Of a stretch of 64,000 bases of DNA, positions 17,031 through 26,384 are shown in pieces (position 1 is the stretch's first letter; each line of letters starts with the position of its first letter). Where the stretch lies: NCBI RefSeq assembly GCF_000176035.2, contig NC_015675.1, positions 868,001-932,000 on the forward strand, written 5' to 3'. Below the pieces are notes generated by a model that worked only from the letters and a program-made list of their open reading frames with translations, was not told the origin of the DNA and searched no databases. The position numbers and the translations under genes are program-made. This stretch comes from Mesorhizobium opportunistum WSM2075 (GTDB lineage Bacteria > Pseudomonadota > Alphaproteobacteria > Rhizobiales > Rhizobiaceae).

Positions 17031-17552
17031 TCACAAAGCCTTAAGACGTTTGACATCGGCCGGCGTGGCCGGGCGGTCGACGATCGTTCGGTCGAGCGCA
17101 TCCTGCATTCTGAAACGGCCGTTCTCGATCTTTTCCGTCAAGCCGTCCGGGTGCTCGACCGTGATCGTGCTGCCATTGATGTCGACCTTGTCGCCGGTCG
17201 CGGCGTTGACATGGCTGCCGCTCTGGCCCTTGCCGGAGGCGGCGCCGCCTTTTCCGGAATTGCCGCCGCTATTGCCGTTGCCGTTCCCGCTGTTGCCATT
17301 GCCGCTGTTGCCGCCGCTATTGCCACCACCGTTGCCGCCGCCACTACCGCCGCCGTTGCCACCGCCATTACCACCGCCGTTGCCACCGCCATTACCGCCG
17401 CCATGGCCACCGCTGGCGGCCTGTGCGCTGGCGGCGTCGATTCCAAAGGCGGAGCCGTGAAAGGCAATCTGATAGGGGGCAAGAGTCAGCGCCAGGAAAG
17501 CCGCCGATCCGAGCGTCAGCCGTCGGCAACGGGCCGTGATCGATCCGTACAT
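17031..17552 (-). CDS. Secreted Gly/Asn-rich repeat protein
   Basis: 173 residues from the ATG at 17552 (GGAGA site upstream). A signal peptide ends near AASAQAAS. Residues about 45-110 are an almost uninterrupted GGGNGGG / GGNSGNGN tract, then a small folded tail (DKVDINGSTITVEHPDG, TEKIENGRFRMQD) to the end. Such glycine/asparagine tracts are flexible surface or periplasmic linkers. Not recognised as a named family. A terminator lies just beyond its stop. Confidence 0.7.
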   Translation of the reverse strand: MYGSITARCRRLTLGSAAFLALTLAPYQIAFHGSAFGIDAASAQAASGGHGGGNGGGNGGGNGGGNGGGSGGGNGGGNSGGNSGNGNSGNGNGNSGGNSGKGGAASGKGQSGSHVNAATGDKVDINGSTITVEHPDGLTEKIENGRFRMQDALDRTIVDRPATPADVKRLKAL

Positions 17553-17603
17553 CCTGATCTCCGTCGATTGAGCCGGCGTGCCCATCCCAACGTTGCAGTG
17601 CAA

Positions 17604-17913
17604 CCAACATCGCCGAAAGACGTGGTGACCGGAAGCGACCTCCGACCGTTGCGTTTGTCACCCAAGACCTTTGCAAGCGCAAGCTTGGACTAAAGTCCCA
17701 TATCGCATGCCTGAGAACCCGCCTCGCGGGCAATGGAGCGGCCGCGCCGCGCATCACCGCCGACGGGGAGACAACAGCCGTCGAGCCTGAAGGTCACCTC
17801 GAGCGGGAGTGGCGGCGGTGACGGAGAGGACCCCCTTGCCTGGCCGGTTCAAGAACCCATTTCGCGGCTCCCCGGCAGATGCGGACACGGCCGCCTTGCC
17901 GGCCTTCGTGGAA
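17604..17913. other. Gene-free stretch upstream of phoX
   Basis: No open frame with coding character. It contains the upstream region of the leftward Gly/Asn-rich gene and a GGTCACC...GGTGAC pair around 17793-17822, reminiscent of the terminator stem at 16954 but imperfect. Confidence 0.5.
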
Positions 17914-17953
17914 TGTCGTTAAAAGCGACTTGCCGTGTCACGAAAATGTGACC
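17914..17953 (+). promoter_or_regulatory. Possible Pho box upstream of phoX
   Basis: Heptamers spaced by four bases: TGTCGTT-AAAA-GCGACTT-GCCG-TGTCACG-AAAA-TGTGACC. TGTCR-like units start at 17914, 17936 and 17947, on an 11-base period, as in PhoB sites. The last two also make an inverted repeat (GTCAC-N6-GTGAC), so another regulator could be meant. The phoX start lies 60 bases downstream. Confidence 0.4.
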
Positions 17954-18012
17954 GGCCGACTGTAAGGGGTCGAAAGACACAAGCTCCAGCCACTCCAAAG
18001 CCAGAGGCCCCA

Positions 18013-20016
18013 ATGACCGAACACCGCGCCCCCGACGCCAAATTCCGCACCAGCCTGCTCGAGGAAAACGACGGACCGGCCATCAATCCCACCGACAACC
18101 GCACCATGGGCGAGATCATCGCCGCGCGGTTTTCGCGCCGGGGTTTCCTGAAGGGATCGCTCGCCGTCTCGGCGATTGCCGCCACCGTCAGCCCGCTGGC
18201 ACTTGTCAGCGCCGACGAAGCCCGTGCCGCGGACGGCTCCGCCTTCAAATTCGACGAACTCGAGGCCGGCATCGACGACAAGCACCATGTCGCGCCGGGC
18301 TATGACGCCGACGTGCTGTTGCGCTGGGGCGATCCGCTGTTTGCCGATTCGCCGGAGTTCGATCCGGCCAAACAGTCGGCCGAAGCCCAGGCGAGGCAGT
18401 TCGGCTACAACAACGACTATGTCGGCTATATCCCGATCGACGGTTCCGCCGAGCATGGCCTGCTGGTGGTCAACCACGAATACACCAATCCGCATCTGAT
18501 GTTCCCCGGCATCGTCAAGATCGTCGACAAGGACGGCAAGAAGGCGGCCGAAGTGGCGCCGCTCAGCAAGGAGCAAGTCGATGTCGAGATGGCCGCGCAT
18601 GGCGGCACCATCGTCGAGATCCGCAAGGTCTCGGGAAAATGGCAAGTGGTGCGCGACGGCAAGCTCAACCGCCGCATCACCTCGAACACCGAAATGACCC
18701 TGTCGGGCCCGGTCGCCGGCCATGACCGCGTCAAGACCAATGCCGATCCATCGGGCACCAAGGTCATCGGCACCATCAACAACTGCGCGGGCGGCGTCAC
18801 GCCCTGGGGCACCTATGTGATGTCCGAGGAGAACATCCACGGCTATTTCTCCGGTGAACTGCCGGAGGGCCACAAGGAGGCCGCCAACTACAAGCGCCTC
18901 GGCATCCCTGAAGGCGCTTACGAATGGGGCGCGCATTACGACCGCTTCAACCTGGCCAAGGAGCCTAACGAGGCCAACCGCTTCGGCTGGATCGTCGAGG
19001 TCGACGTCAACGATCCGACTTCGACGCCAAGGAAGCGCACGGCCATGGGCCGCTTCAAGCACGAGGGCGCCGAATCGATCGTCGCCAGGGATGGCCGCGT
19101 CGTCTTCTATCTCGGCGACGACGAGCGCTTCGACTATGTCTACAAGTTCGTCACCAAGGGCACCTTCAATGCCAATGACCGCGCCGCCAACAAGGACCTG
19201 CTGGACGACGGCACGCTGCATGTCGCCAAGTTCGCCGAGGACGGTTCGGTGGAATGGCTGCCGATCGTCTTCGGCCAGGGGCCGCTGACGGCCGAAAACG
19301 GCTTCGCCGGCCAGGCCGACGTGCTGATCGAAACGCGCCGCGCCGCCGACCTGCTCGGCGCCACCAAGATGGACCGCCCGGAGGACATCCAGCCCAATGC
19401 CGTCAACGGCAAGGTCTATGTCATGCTGACCAACAATTCCAAGCGCAAGGCCGACCAGGTCGACGCCGCCAACCCGCGCGCCGAAAATGCCTTCGGCCAC
19501 ATCATCGAAATATCGGAAGAGGGCGGCGATTTTGCCGCTGCCAAAGGCAGGTGGGAAGTGCTGCTGAAATGCGGCGATCCCTCGGTGGCCGATGTCGGCG
19601 CCACCTTCTCGACGGCGACGACGGCCAATGGCTGGTTCGGCATGCCCGACAATTGCGCGATCGATTCGGCCGGGCGCCTGTGGGTCGCCACCGACGGCCA
19701 GGGGCCGAAGGCCACCGGCCGCACCGACGGCCTGTGGGCGGTCGACACGGAGGGATCGGCGCGGGCGACCTCGAAATTGTTCTTCCGCGTGCCGATCGGC
19801 GCCGAAATGTGCGGCCCGCTGTTTGCGCCCGACGACCAGACCGCCTTCGTCGCCGTCCAGCATCCGGGCGACGGCGGCGAGGACTGGGAAGCGTTCGGTC
19901 GCCCATCCTATTATGAGGATCTGTCGACCCGCTGGCCGGATTTCAAACCGGACATGCCGGTACGGCCGGCGGTTGTCGCGATTACGAAACAGGGTGGCGG
20001 CAAGATCGCTGTCTGA
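18013..20016 (+). CDS. phoX: PhoX-family alkaline phosphatase (DUF839), Tat-exported
   Basis: 667 residues. Twin-arginine signal SRRGFLKGS at 41-49, with a hydrophobic stretch to about 73 and an AXA cleavage site near EARAAD. The mature protein has PhoX/DUF839 landmarks: NHEYTNPHLMF, NNCAGGVTPWGTYVMSEEN, YKRLGIPEGAYEWG, FKHEGAESIVARDGRVVFYLGDD and DNCAIDSAGRLWVATDG. Family enzymes are calcium/iron-dependent phosphomonoesterases that release phosphate in the periplasm. A long N-terminal arm before the Tat motif is usual. Start at 18013; an upstream GTG at 17935 would overlap the putative Pho box. Confidence 0.9.
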   Translation: MTEHRAPDAKFRTSLLEENDGPAINPTDNRTMGEIIAARFSRRGFLKGSLAVSAIAATVSPLALVSADEARAADGSAFKFDELEAGIDDKHHVAPGYDADVLLRWGDPLFADSPEFDPAKQSAEAQARQFGYNNDYVGYIPIDGSAEHGLLVVNHEYTNPHLMFPGIVKIVDKDGKKAAEVAPLSKEQVDVEMAAHGGTIVEIRKVSGKWQVVRDGKLNRRITSNTEMTLSGPVAGHDRVKTNADPSGTKVIGTINNCAGGVTPWGTYVMSEENIHGYFSGELPEGHKEAANYKRLGIPEGAYEWGAHYDRFNLAKEPNEANRFGWIVEVDVNDPTSTPRKRTAMGRFKHEGAESIVARDGRVVFYLGDDERFDYVYKFVTKGTFNANDRAANKDLLDDGTLHVAKFAEDGSVEWLPIVFGQGPLTAENGFAGQADVLIETRRAADLLGATKMDRPEDIQPNAVNGKVYVMLTNNSKRKADQVDAANPRAENAFGHIIEISEEGGDFAAAKGRWEVLLKCGDPSVADVGATFSTATTANGWFGMPDNCAIDSAGRLWVATDGQGPKATGRTDGLWAVDTEGSARATSKLFFRVPIGAEMCGPLFAPDDQTAFVAVQHPGDGGEDWEAFGRPSYYEDLSTRWPDFKPDMPVRPAVVAITKQGGGKIAV

Positions 20017-20147
20017 TATCAGGCGCCGGTTTGTAATTGCGGGATAGGCCTCGGCGATCCGGGGCCCATCCGGCCTGAACCGTTCAAGCCTCGGGAAAGA
20101 TTGGCAATTTAGGAATGGCGCCCTAACTCTTCCTTCAGGAGACCGCC

Positions 20148-20372
20148 ATGCCTAAGTCCGTTTATGACCGTGGCCTGCTCAAACCCGATGATATCGCCAG
20201 GCTGCAACGCGTGTTCGACGAGGCCTGCCGACGGCGCGAAGCGCGTCCCGAATCCACCGAGGCGCGCGAGTTGGCTCTCACCCTGCTTGCGCTCCACAAT
20301 GCCGGCATGGTCGACGAGGACATGCTGATGGAAGCCGTCGGTTTCCGGCGGCTGGAATCGAAATCGGCGTGA
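20148..20372 (+). CDS. Small conserved hypothetical protein
   Basis: 74 residues beginning MPKSVYDRGLLKPDDIARLQ, strongly helical and charged, no signal peptide or membrane span. A TTCAGGAG ribosome site supports the start. It looks like a short cytosolic regulator or chaperone-like protein but I do not recognise a family. Tail is close to a convergent GNAT gene. Confidence 0.6.
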   Translation: MPKSVYDRGLLKPDDIARLQRVFDEACRRREARPESTEARELALTLLALHNAGMVDEDMLMEAVGFRRLESKSA

Positions 20373-20455
20373 ACGCCAGGGGCAAGGAACTGCTCGGGCT
20401 TTTTGGGGTGGCCGGTTCCTGGCGGAATGCCGTTTCACATTTTCCTGGGGTCGCT

Positions 20456-21136
20456 CTATCTGGCACGCTGAGCGACAGCCACATTGATCGTGCTTCTAAG
20501 TCTGAAGCCGATGGATTCGTACAGCTTTATCGCGCCTGTGTTGGTGGCATATGCGTGAAGATAAGGGATTTCGCCGCGGGCTAAAATCTGATTCGCGACG
20601 AACACGGACAACAGCCGGCCGAGGCCGGCGCCGCGAAATTCCGGATGCGAACACACGCCGCTGAGTTCGCTATAGCCAGGCTGCTTCATGCGCTCGCCGG
20701 CCATCGCCACCAGCCTGCCCTCAACCTTCACGCCCCAGAAGTCGCCGAGGCTCAGCGCCCCTGACGTGAACGGGCCGGGCTTGGTGAGCGTGGCCAGTGC
20801 CAGCATCTCGGCCACATCATCGTGCGTCAGGCGCTGCACGCGCTCATCAGACACGGCCTGCACCGGCGCGTCGGCAAGCATCTGAACGGCGGTTGCCGAC
20901 AGTGTTGCCGAGAGACCGGTCGGAAGGACAATCGCGTCGGCCTGTAGCATGATCACGCTTTCGCTTGAATCGACAAGGTCCGCCAATGACTGCAGGCTTT
21001 CGGCATCGTCCGCTGCGGTGGCGGCGAAGAGGGCGATCGACGGCTGGTAGCGCCTGGCGAGCTTGCCGCCTTGCGCGAAAGCCCGATGCCGCGTCTCCAG
21101 TGCGCTCCAGACGGGCCGGTCGAGAACATGTTTCAT
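20456..21136 (-). CDS. GNAT-family N-acetyltransferase
   Basis: 226 residues. The acetyl-CoA motif A is evident in GVCSHPEFRGAGLGRLL, with the preceding strand WGVKVEGRLVAMAGERM and the C-terminal YESIGFRLRSTIN strand. The N-terminal 100 residues are a separate, possibly degenerate second GNAT lobe. Start ATG at 21136 overlaps the MarR stop as ATGA. Substrate unknown; coupling to a MarR regulator suggests inducible detoxification. Confidence 0.85.
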   Translation of the reverse strand: MKHVLDRPVWSALETRHRAFAQGGKLARRYQPSIALFAATAADDAESLQSLADLVDSSESVIMLQADAIVLPTGLSATLSATAVQMLADAPVQAVSDERVQRLTHDDVAEMLALATLTKPGPFTSGALSLGDFWGVKVEGRLVAMAGERMKQPGYSELSGVCSHPEFRGAGLGRLLSVFVANQILARGEIPYLHAYATNTGAIKLYESIGFRLRSTINVAVAQRAR

Positions 21137-21618
21137 TGCGCTGCGCCTTTTTTCACGCGTCGATCGAGCGGGGCCATGGCCAGGCCGTCCTCGATGGCGG
21201 CGAGTTGATCGAGAAGCGGCCCCGAAAGATCCCGGCACAGATCCGCGACGGCGCGCTCGATGCGCGGCCAGACGTCCTGCTTCGCAACGTCGACCAGGCG
21301 CTGGCCCTTCCTGGTCAGCGAGACCATCTTGCGCCGCTGGTCGCCGTCCGACTGGGTGGCTTCGACCAGGCCCAACTCGGCCAGAAGCGACACGCTTCGC
21401 GTCACGCCGGGCTGCGTGAGCCCGAGCGACTGCGCCAGTTCGCCGACAGCCAATGGCCCCAGCCTGTCGAGCGCGGCCAGCAACGGGTACTGACTCGACT
21501 GAAGCGGAACCTCCAGGCCATCGAGCACGCGCTGCGCATCGGCCTGCAATTGCTCGCCTATGCGCTTCAGCCGGCTGCCCAGGCAGAGATATCCAAGGGA
21601 TTGCAGAACATCTTCCAT
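21133..21618 (-). CDS. MarR-family transcriptional regulator
   Basis: 161 residues from the ATG at 21618; an upstream in-frame start at 21666 would cover the operator. Winged-helix core with LAVGELAQSLGLTQPGVTRSV (recognition helix) and the wing DGDQRRKMVSLTRKG, typical MarR. First gene of a two-gene operon with the acetyltransferase. A 12-bp perfect palindrome 25 bases upstream is the likely autoregulatory site. Confidence 0.85.
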   Translation of the reverse strand: MEDVLQSLGYLCLGSRLKRIGEQLQADAQRVLDGLEVPLQSSQYPLLAALDRLGPLAVGELAQSLGLTQPGVTRSVSLLAELGLVEATQSDGDQRRKMVSLTRKGQRLVDVAKQDVWPRIERAVADLCRDLSGPLLDQLAAIEDGLAMAPLDRRVKKGAAQ

Positions 21619-21642
21619 GATCAACCTGTTCGATGCATAATC

Positions 21643-21654
21643 ATAACATGTTAT
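21643..21654. promoter_or_regulatory. MarR-type operator palindrome
   Basis: ATAACATGTTAT, a perfect 12-bp palindrome within an A/T-rich stretch (ATAATCATAACATGTTATA). Size and place are typical for MarR autoregulation. Inferred from symmetry. Confidence 0.6.
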
Positions 21655-21730
21655 ATAACAAGGCAAGCGAATAGGTCAAGGCGATGGCGGGCTGACGAAT
21701 ACCCGGTGTTTTCCGTCGCCTCGACCTTAG

Positions 21731-22918
21731 TCAGCCCGACGCGGCGGATGCGGGGAAGGAGCCGGCAATTCGCCTGGTGATCGCCTTGGCCAGTATGGCG
21801 GCATTGGCGAAACAGCCGCGAATGCTCGGCCGCATGCCGGTGAACCAGAGGCCCGGCAGTTTCGGATCGGCCTCGCCGCCGTTGAAGAGCGGAACGCCCT
21901 TGTTGTCGAGCACGCCGAGATTGCCGACCATGCTCTCCAGCCCGGTGCGGTAGCCCGTCGCGGCAATGACGATGTCGGGATGGACCAGGCTGCCATTGGC
22001 GAGGATCACGCCGTCGCGGGTGAACTCCCGTATCGCCGGCACCACGACGATCTTGCCCGATTTGATGGCGTCGACGGCGCCGTCATCGGCGGCGATCGCG
22101 GTGTAGTCCGAGGTCAGGCGGCTGACGCCGCCCGACGGCGCGGGCGGCATGCCGAATTTGGTGAGGTCCCCGAAAACCAGGCGCTGTGTCGCCGCGATCA
22201 CCGCATCGGCAATGCGGGTCGGCAAGCGCGCCATGAGCGGCGAAAGCCGGTGCACGGCAATCTTGCCGATCCGCTTGGGCAGAAGGGCGGGGCCGTTGCG
22301 GGCCGACAGCCAGATCGCGGACGTATCCACGTCGGCCAGATGATTGAGCGCGTCGAAGCCCGAATTGCCGGCGCCGACGACCAGCACCTTCTTGCCGGCA
22401 TAGGTCGTCGCGTCGCCAAAATCCGCCGAATGGACGATCCGGCCCGCGAAGGCCTGCATGCCCTTCCACTGCGGCGTGAAGGGCTGCCTGTCGCGGCCGG
22501 TGGCGACGACGACATGACGCGCCAGGCGCGAGCCGGCGCTGGTGCGTATGGCCCAATGATCGCCCCTGAAGACGATGGTCTCGACGGCAACGCCAAACTC
22601 CACCGGCAGGCGGTTCGTCTCCCTGAAATCGTTCATGTGGCGGATGACGACCTCCCTTGGCGGAAAGGCGGGTGTACCCGTGGGATAGGCAAGGCCGGGC
22701 AGCGTCGAGAGATCGCGGTGGGTGTTGAGACGCAGCTGCCGGTGCCGCCGATGCCAGGGCTCGGCCAGCCGGCTTTCCTTTTCCAGGATCGACGTCGGCA
22801 CGCCGGCCTTCATCAAAGCCTGTGCGACAGCCAGTCCGGCGGCGCCGGCGCCAATGACGATTGCCGGCTCGACCGCCGCCACCTGTTCCATCATCTGTCT
22901 GGTTGTCGTATCAGCCAT
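21731..22918 (-). CDS. Flavin-dependent monooxygenase (YUCCA/FMO-like)
   Basis: 395 residues. FAD Rossmann motif IGAGAAG at about 22-28, a second NADPH Rossmann VVGAGNSG near 170, an ATGRDRQPF segment between them, and a late IAATGYRTG block as in group B monooxygenases. The family oxygenates N, S or C centres of small molecules using NADPH; plant YUCCA-like relatives make auxin. The substrate cannot be told. No co-directional partner; divergent region of about 400 bases upstream lacks genes. Confidence 0.85.
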   Translation of the reverse strand: MADTTTRQMMEQVAAVEPAIVIGAGAAGLAVAQALMKAGVPTSILEKESRLAEPWHRRHRQLRLNTHRDLSTLPGLAYPTGTPAFPPREVVIRHMNDFRETNRLPVEFGVAVETIVFRGDHWAIRTSAGSRLARHVVVATGRDRQPFTPQWKGMQAFAGRIVHSADFGDATTYAGKKVLVVGAGNSGFDALNHLADVDTSAIWLSARNGPALLPKRIGKIAVHRLSPLMARLPTRIADAVIAATQRLVFGDLTKFGMPPAPSGGVSRLTSDYTAIAADDGAVDAIKSGKIVVVPAIREFTRDGVILANGSLVHPDIVIAATGYRTGLESMVGNLGVLDNKGVPLFNGGEADPKLPGLWFTGMRPSIRGCFANAAILAKAITRRIAGSFPASAASG

Positions 22919-23326
22919 TCATTCTTCGGTCCCATTCAACCACTATAGCATCCCCGCAACGCTCGCAGGGCGCTGTAACCGTCTGATCGCGGGCAGGATC
23001 CCCCGATACAGCGGATCGGCAGCGATTTTCGAGGCCCGCGCCAAGCTGCGGCTGCGCTCCGGAGCATTCCACCGCCACGCCGGCCGGAGCCGATTGCCGG
23101 CTTCTGTCCCAATACATCGCGCCCTATATGGCATATCGGCGGCATCGGCGATAATCAGGTCGCGGCAATGTGATTGATTCGAGGTCCGGGGGCGGATCCC
23201 GTTACCGACGCAGGAATTCGAAACCGGCAACCGATTTCGGCTTCCCGCGAAAAAACAAGGCGCCGTGGCGCGTCCTGCGTGTCGACAGACACGTCGCGCC
23301 ACAGACGGCACGCGGAAATCTCGACC
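22919..23326. other. Gene-free divergent intergenic stretch
   Basis: No coding frame with family features. It lies between the FMO gene (leftward) and the DUF2156 gene (rightward), and presumably holds both promoters. No clear dyad was found. Confidence 0.4.
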
Positions 23327-24364
23327 ATGCCCTCCTTGCGGATCTATTTCGACAAAATCCTCGAGGGCGCCTCGCCCAAGGTCGAGCGCCAGGAACTGAC
23401 GCATGTCGAACGCCTGGCGATCGTGCGCCGCTACGGCGATTTCTCGCTCGCCTATTCCACCGCCGTGCAAGCGAAGCTCTCCTATTTTGGCGACGCCGAC
23501 GGCTACATCGCCTTCGGCACCAAGATGAAGCATCATTTCGCGCTTGGCGACCCGGTGGCGGCGCCGGCCCGGCGGCCCGACTACATCAGGCGCTTCGTCG
23601 AGACCGCCGGCGACCCGTGGTTCGTGCAGATCGGCGAAGAGACCGCACGCGTGCTGGCCGGGCTCGGCTACAAGGTCAACCGGCTGGGCATCGACACTCG
23701 CCTTGTCCTGCCCGAACATGATTTTTCCGGCAAGCGCAATGAGACCGTGCGCTATTCCGAACGCTGGCTTTTAAAAAAGGGCTTTTCGTTCGACGAGGAC
23801 AAACGCACGATCCATCTCGACGAGATACAGCGGCTCTCCGACAATTGGCGCGGCGACCGCATCGTCAAGCGCTGGGAAATGGGGTTCCTCAACCGTCCGT
23901 TTTACGATCAGCTCGGCACCGACATGCGCCGCTTCGTCCTGCATGGCCCGGACGGCGACCTTATTGCGTTGCTCGATTTCGATCCGATATGTCGCGACGG
24001 CAAGATCATCGGCTACACCACAGCCTTCAAGCGCAAGCATATCGATGCCTCGCCGCACGCCGAGATCGGCCTGACCAAATTCGCGGTCGACCGTTTTCGC
24101 GAGGAAGGCATCTCAGTGGTCACGCTTGGCCTGTCGCCGCTTGTCGACGTGATCCCGAGCGGGTTTGCCGAAAGCGATTTCTGGCGCAACACCTTCCAGC
24201 GCGCCTATTCGTCGCCATGGGTCAACCGCCGCAGGTTCAACCTGCAGGGCCAGGCGGCCTTCAAGCGCCGTTTCCATGGCGTCGAAGAGCCGGTCTATGT
24301 CGCCTTCCGCGAAGGGACCTATATCGAGATGCTGGGGCTGCTACGGCTGGTCAAGGCCATTTGA
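23327..24364 (+). CDS. DUF2156 domain protein (MprF/LysX C-terminal domain-like)
   Basis: 345 residues. Sequence blocks (RRYGDFSLAYSTAVQAKLSYF, GDPVAAPARRPDYIRRFVE, DTRLVLPEHDFSGKRNETVR, GKIIGYTTAFKRKH) match the DUF2156 fold, a double GNAT-like domain that transfers aminoacyl groups from tRNA to lipids in MprF. There are no membrane spans, so this is a stand-alone cytosolic version and may have another acyl/aminoacyl acceptor. ATG at 23327 chosen; the open frame extends upstream but without coding character. Confidence 0.75.
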   Translation: MPSLRIYFDKILEGASPKVERQELTHVERLAIVRRYGDFSLAYSTAVQAKLSYFGDADGYIAFGTKMKHHFALGDPVAAPARRPDYIRRFVETAGDPWFVQIGEETARVLAGLGYKVNRLGIDTRLVLPEHDFSGKRNETVRYSERWLLKKGFSFDEDKRTIHLDEIQRLSDNWRGDRIVKRWEMGFLNRPFYDQLGTDMRRFVLHGPDGDLIALLDFDPICRDGKIIGYTTAFKRKHIDASPHAEIGLTKFAVDRFREEGISVVTLGLSPLVDVIPSGFAESDFWRNTFQRAYSSPWVNRRRFNLQGQAAFKRRFHGVEEPVYVAFREGTYIEMLGLLRLVKAI

Positions 24365-24463
24365 ACTCTACAGGGCTTGGGTTCCTCGCCCTCACTTCGG
24401 TCTACGCTATGCAAACATTTTCTGTGATTGGCGTGACTGATCGGCCCGAGGCTTGATTGCCAC

Positions 24464-24633
24464 GTGGTTCCCCAATCCGTCGCTGCTTCGCAGCGCCACC
24501 TTTCCCCCCTCCGGAGGGAAAGGAAGGGAGCTTCGCTGGACGAGCGTTGACAGCAAAAAGCTTGGCGTCCTTCCTCTCCCCCGTCGATCGGGGGAGAGGT
24601 GGCTCGGCGAAGCCGAGACGGAGTGGGGGTCGA
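24464..24633. repeat. Palindromic intergenic mosaic element, family C copy 1
   Basis: Ends in GTGGCTCGGCGAAGCCGAGACGG-type hairpins; inner CCTCTCCCCCGTCGATCGGGGGAGAGG and TCCCCCCTCCGGAGGGAAAGG stems. Same layout at 46151-46300, 47086-47150 with 47213-47283, and a copy broken by an IS at 54603-54718 plus 55868-55901. Confidence 0.75.
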
Positions 24634-24699
24634 CCAGCGCAGCATAAGACAATGCATTCGCCAGGCCGCCATGCACGCTATCGCCAAACACCAGCCGCC

Positions 24700-25461
24700 T
24701 CAATTCCTCAGCCGATAACCCGTCCGGAAGATCCAGGCGACGATCGCTATGCAGACGGCCAGGAACACCAGCGTCATGCCGAGGCTGACGCCGACCGAGA
24801 CGTCGGCCTTGCCGTAAAAACTCCAGCGGAACCCGCTGATCAGATACACCACCGGGTTGAACAGCGTGATCGTCTTCCAGATGCCGGGCAGCATGTGGAT
24901 CGAATAGAAGCTGCCGCCGAGGAAGGTCAGCGGGGTGACGATCAGCAGCGGCACCAGCTGCAGCTGCTCGAAACTTTTAGCCCAGATGCCGATGATGAAG
25001 CCGAACAGGCTGAAGGTCACCGCCGTCAGGATCAGGAAGGCGAGCATCCAGAACGGGTGTTCGATGTGCAGCGGCACGAACAACGAGGCGGTGGCCAGGA
25101 TGATCAGGCCGAGGATGATCGATTTGGTGGCCGCGCCGCCAACATAGGCGATGACGATCTCCAGATAGGAGACCGGCGCCGACAGAAGCTCGTAGATCGA
25201 GCCGACGAATTTGGGAAAGTAGATGGCGAAGGAGGCGTTGGAGATAGACTGCGTCAGAAGCGACAGCATGATCAGCCCCGGCACGATGAAGGCGCCGTAG
25301 CTGATGCCGTCGATCTCGGTGATGCGCGAACCGATGGCCGAGCCGAAGACGACGAAATAGAGCGATGTCGAGATGACCGGCGAGACGATGCTCTGCAGCA
25401 CGGTGCGAAAAGCACGTGCCATTTCCATCCGGTAGATCGCCCATACAGCCCGGAGGTTCAT
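24700..25461 (-). CDS. ABC-2 type transporter permease (YadH-like)
   Basis: 253 residues with six evenly spaced spans and the ABC-2 signature region ([34 protein letters not shown]). Overlaps the ATPase gene (25458) by four bases. The pair resembles E. coli yadG-yadH, a two-gene exporter of unknown cargo. Note that it is shorter than the permease at 4636-5772 and lacks its large periplasmic domain. Confidence 0.85.
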   Translation of the reverse strand: MNLRAVWAIYRMEMARAFRTVLQSIVSPVISTSLYFVVFGSAIGSRITEIDGISYGAFIVPGLIMLSLLTQSISNASFAIYFPKFVGSIYELLSAPVSYLEIVIAYVGGAATKSIILGLIILATASLFVPLHIEHPFWMLAFLILTAVTFSLFGFIIGIWAKSFEQLQLVPLLIVTPLTFLGGSFYSIHMLPGIWKTITLFNPVVYLISGFRWSFYGKADVSVGVSLGMTLVFLAVCIAIVAWIFRTGYRLRN

Positions 25462-26384
25462 GGCTCCCTCCTCACCAGATTGACGAAGATCTCCTCGAGC
25501 GAAGAGTTTTGCGTGTCGATGTCGCGGAACTGGATGCCGCCGGCCTCTAGATCGCGGATCAGCGAGGCGACGCCCGGCCGCTCGGCCTGGTTGTCATAGG
25601 TGTAGGTCAGTTGCCCGCCATCCGGCGACAGCTCCAGCGCATAGTGCGAGAAGGCTTCCGGGATCGTCGTCAGCGGATTGCGCAGCTCCATCACCAGCCG
25701 CTTGCGGCCGAGCTTGCGCATCAGTTCGGCCTTGTTTTCGACCAGGATGATCTCGCCGCGGTTGATGACGCCGACGCGGTCGGCCATCGCCTCGGCCTCC
25801 TCGATGTAGTGGGTGGTGAGGATGATGGTGACGCCGTCCTCGCGCAGGCGGCGCACCATCGCCCACATGTCCTGGCGCAATTCGACATCGACGCCGGCAG
25901 TCGGCTCGTCGAGGAACAGGATGCGCGGCTCATGCGACAGCGCCTTGGCGATCATCAATCGCCGCTTCATGCCGCCCGAGAGCGTGATCGCCTTGGCGTC
26001 CTTCTTGTCCCACAGCGACAGGTCCCGCAGCACCTTCTCGACAAAGGCGTGGTTTGCCGGCTTGCCGAACAGGCCGCGGCTGTAATTGACCGTCGCCCAG
26101 ACGCTCTCGAAGGCGTCGATGGTCAGTTCCTGCGGCACAAGGCCGATCAGGCTGCGTGCGGCGCGGTAGTCCTTGCCGATGTCGTGGCCGTCGACGGTGA
26201 CCGTGCCGGTCGAGCGGTTGACGATGCCGCAGACGATCGAGATCAGCGTCGTCTTGCCGGCGCCATTGGGGCCGAGCAGCGCGAAGATCTCGCCGCGCTG
26301 GATGTCGAGATTGACTTCCTTGAGCGCCGCGAAGCCGGTGGCGTAGGTCTTGGAGACCCCGGAAATGGACAGGATGGAGGGCAT
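25458..26384 (-). CDS. ABC transporter ATP-binding protein (YadG-like)
   Basis: 308 residues from the ATG at 26384. Walker A GPNGAGKT at about 39-46, Q-loop VPQELT, signature LSGGMKRRL, Walker [12 protein letters not shown], switch His in LTTHYIEE. The C-terminal extension (about 235-308) is typical of the YadG/NatA group. Works with the following permease. Start choice follows the similarity of [17 protein letters not shown] to family N-termini; 45 more open codons upstream look non-coding. Confidence 0.85.
   Translation of the reverse strand: MPSILSISGVSKTYATGFAALKEVNLDIQRGEIFALLGPNGAGKTTLISIVCGIVNRSTGTVTVDGHDIGKDYRAARSLIGLVPQELTIDAFESVWATVNYSRGLFGKPANHAFVEKVLRDLSLWDKKDAKAITLSGGMKRRLMIAKALSHEPRILFLDEPTAGVDVELRQDMWAMVRRLREDGVTIILTTHYIEEAEAMADRVGVINRGEIILVENKAELMRKLGRKRLVMELRNPLTTIPEAFSHYALELSPDGGQLTYTYDNQAERPGVASLIRDLEAGGIQFRDIDTQNSSLEEIFVNLVRREP

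Noticed and set aside
17238..17402. Short tandem repeats (CCGCCGTTGCC-like) resembling a satellite or CRISPR
   Set aside because: They are codon-level repeats of GGGN tracts in the secreted Gly/Asn-rich protein; no spacer-repeat pattern exists.
17938..19863. Very long open frame on the strand opposite phoX (641 codons)
   Set aside because: It mirrors the codon structure of phoX, a common effect of high G+C at third positions. The translation is rich in Arg/His/Gly/Asp without any family motif.
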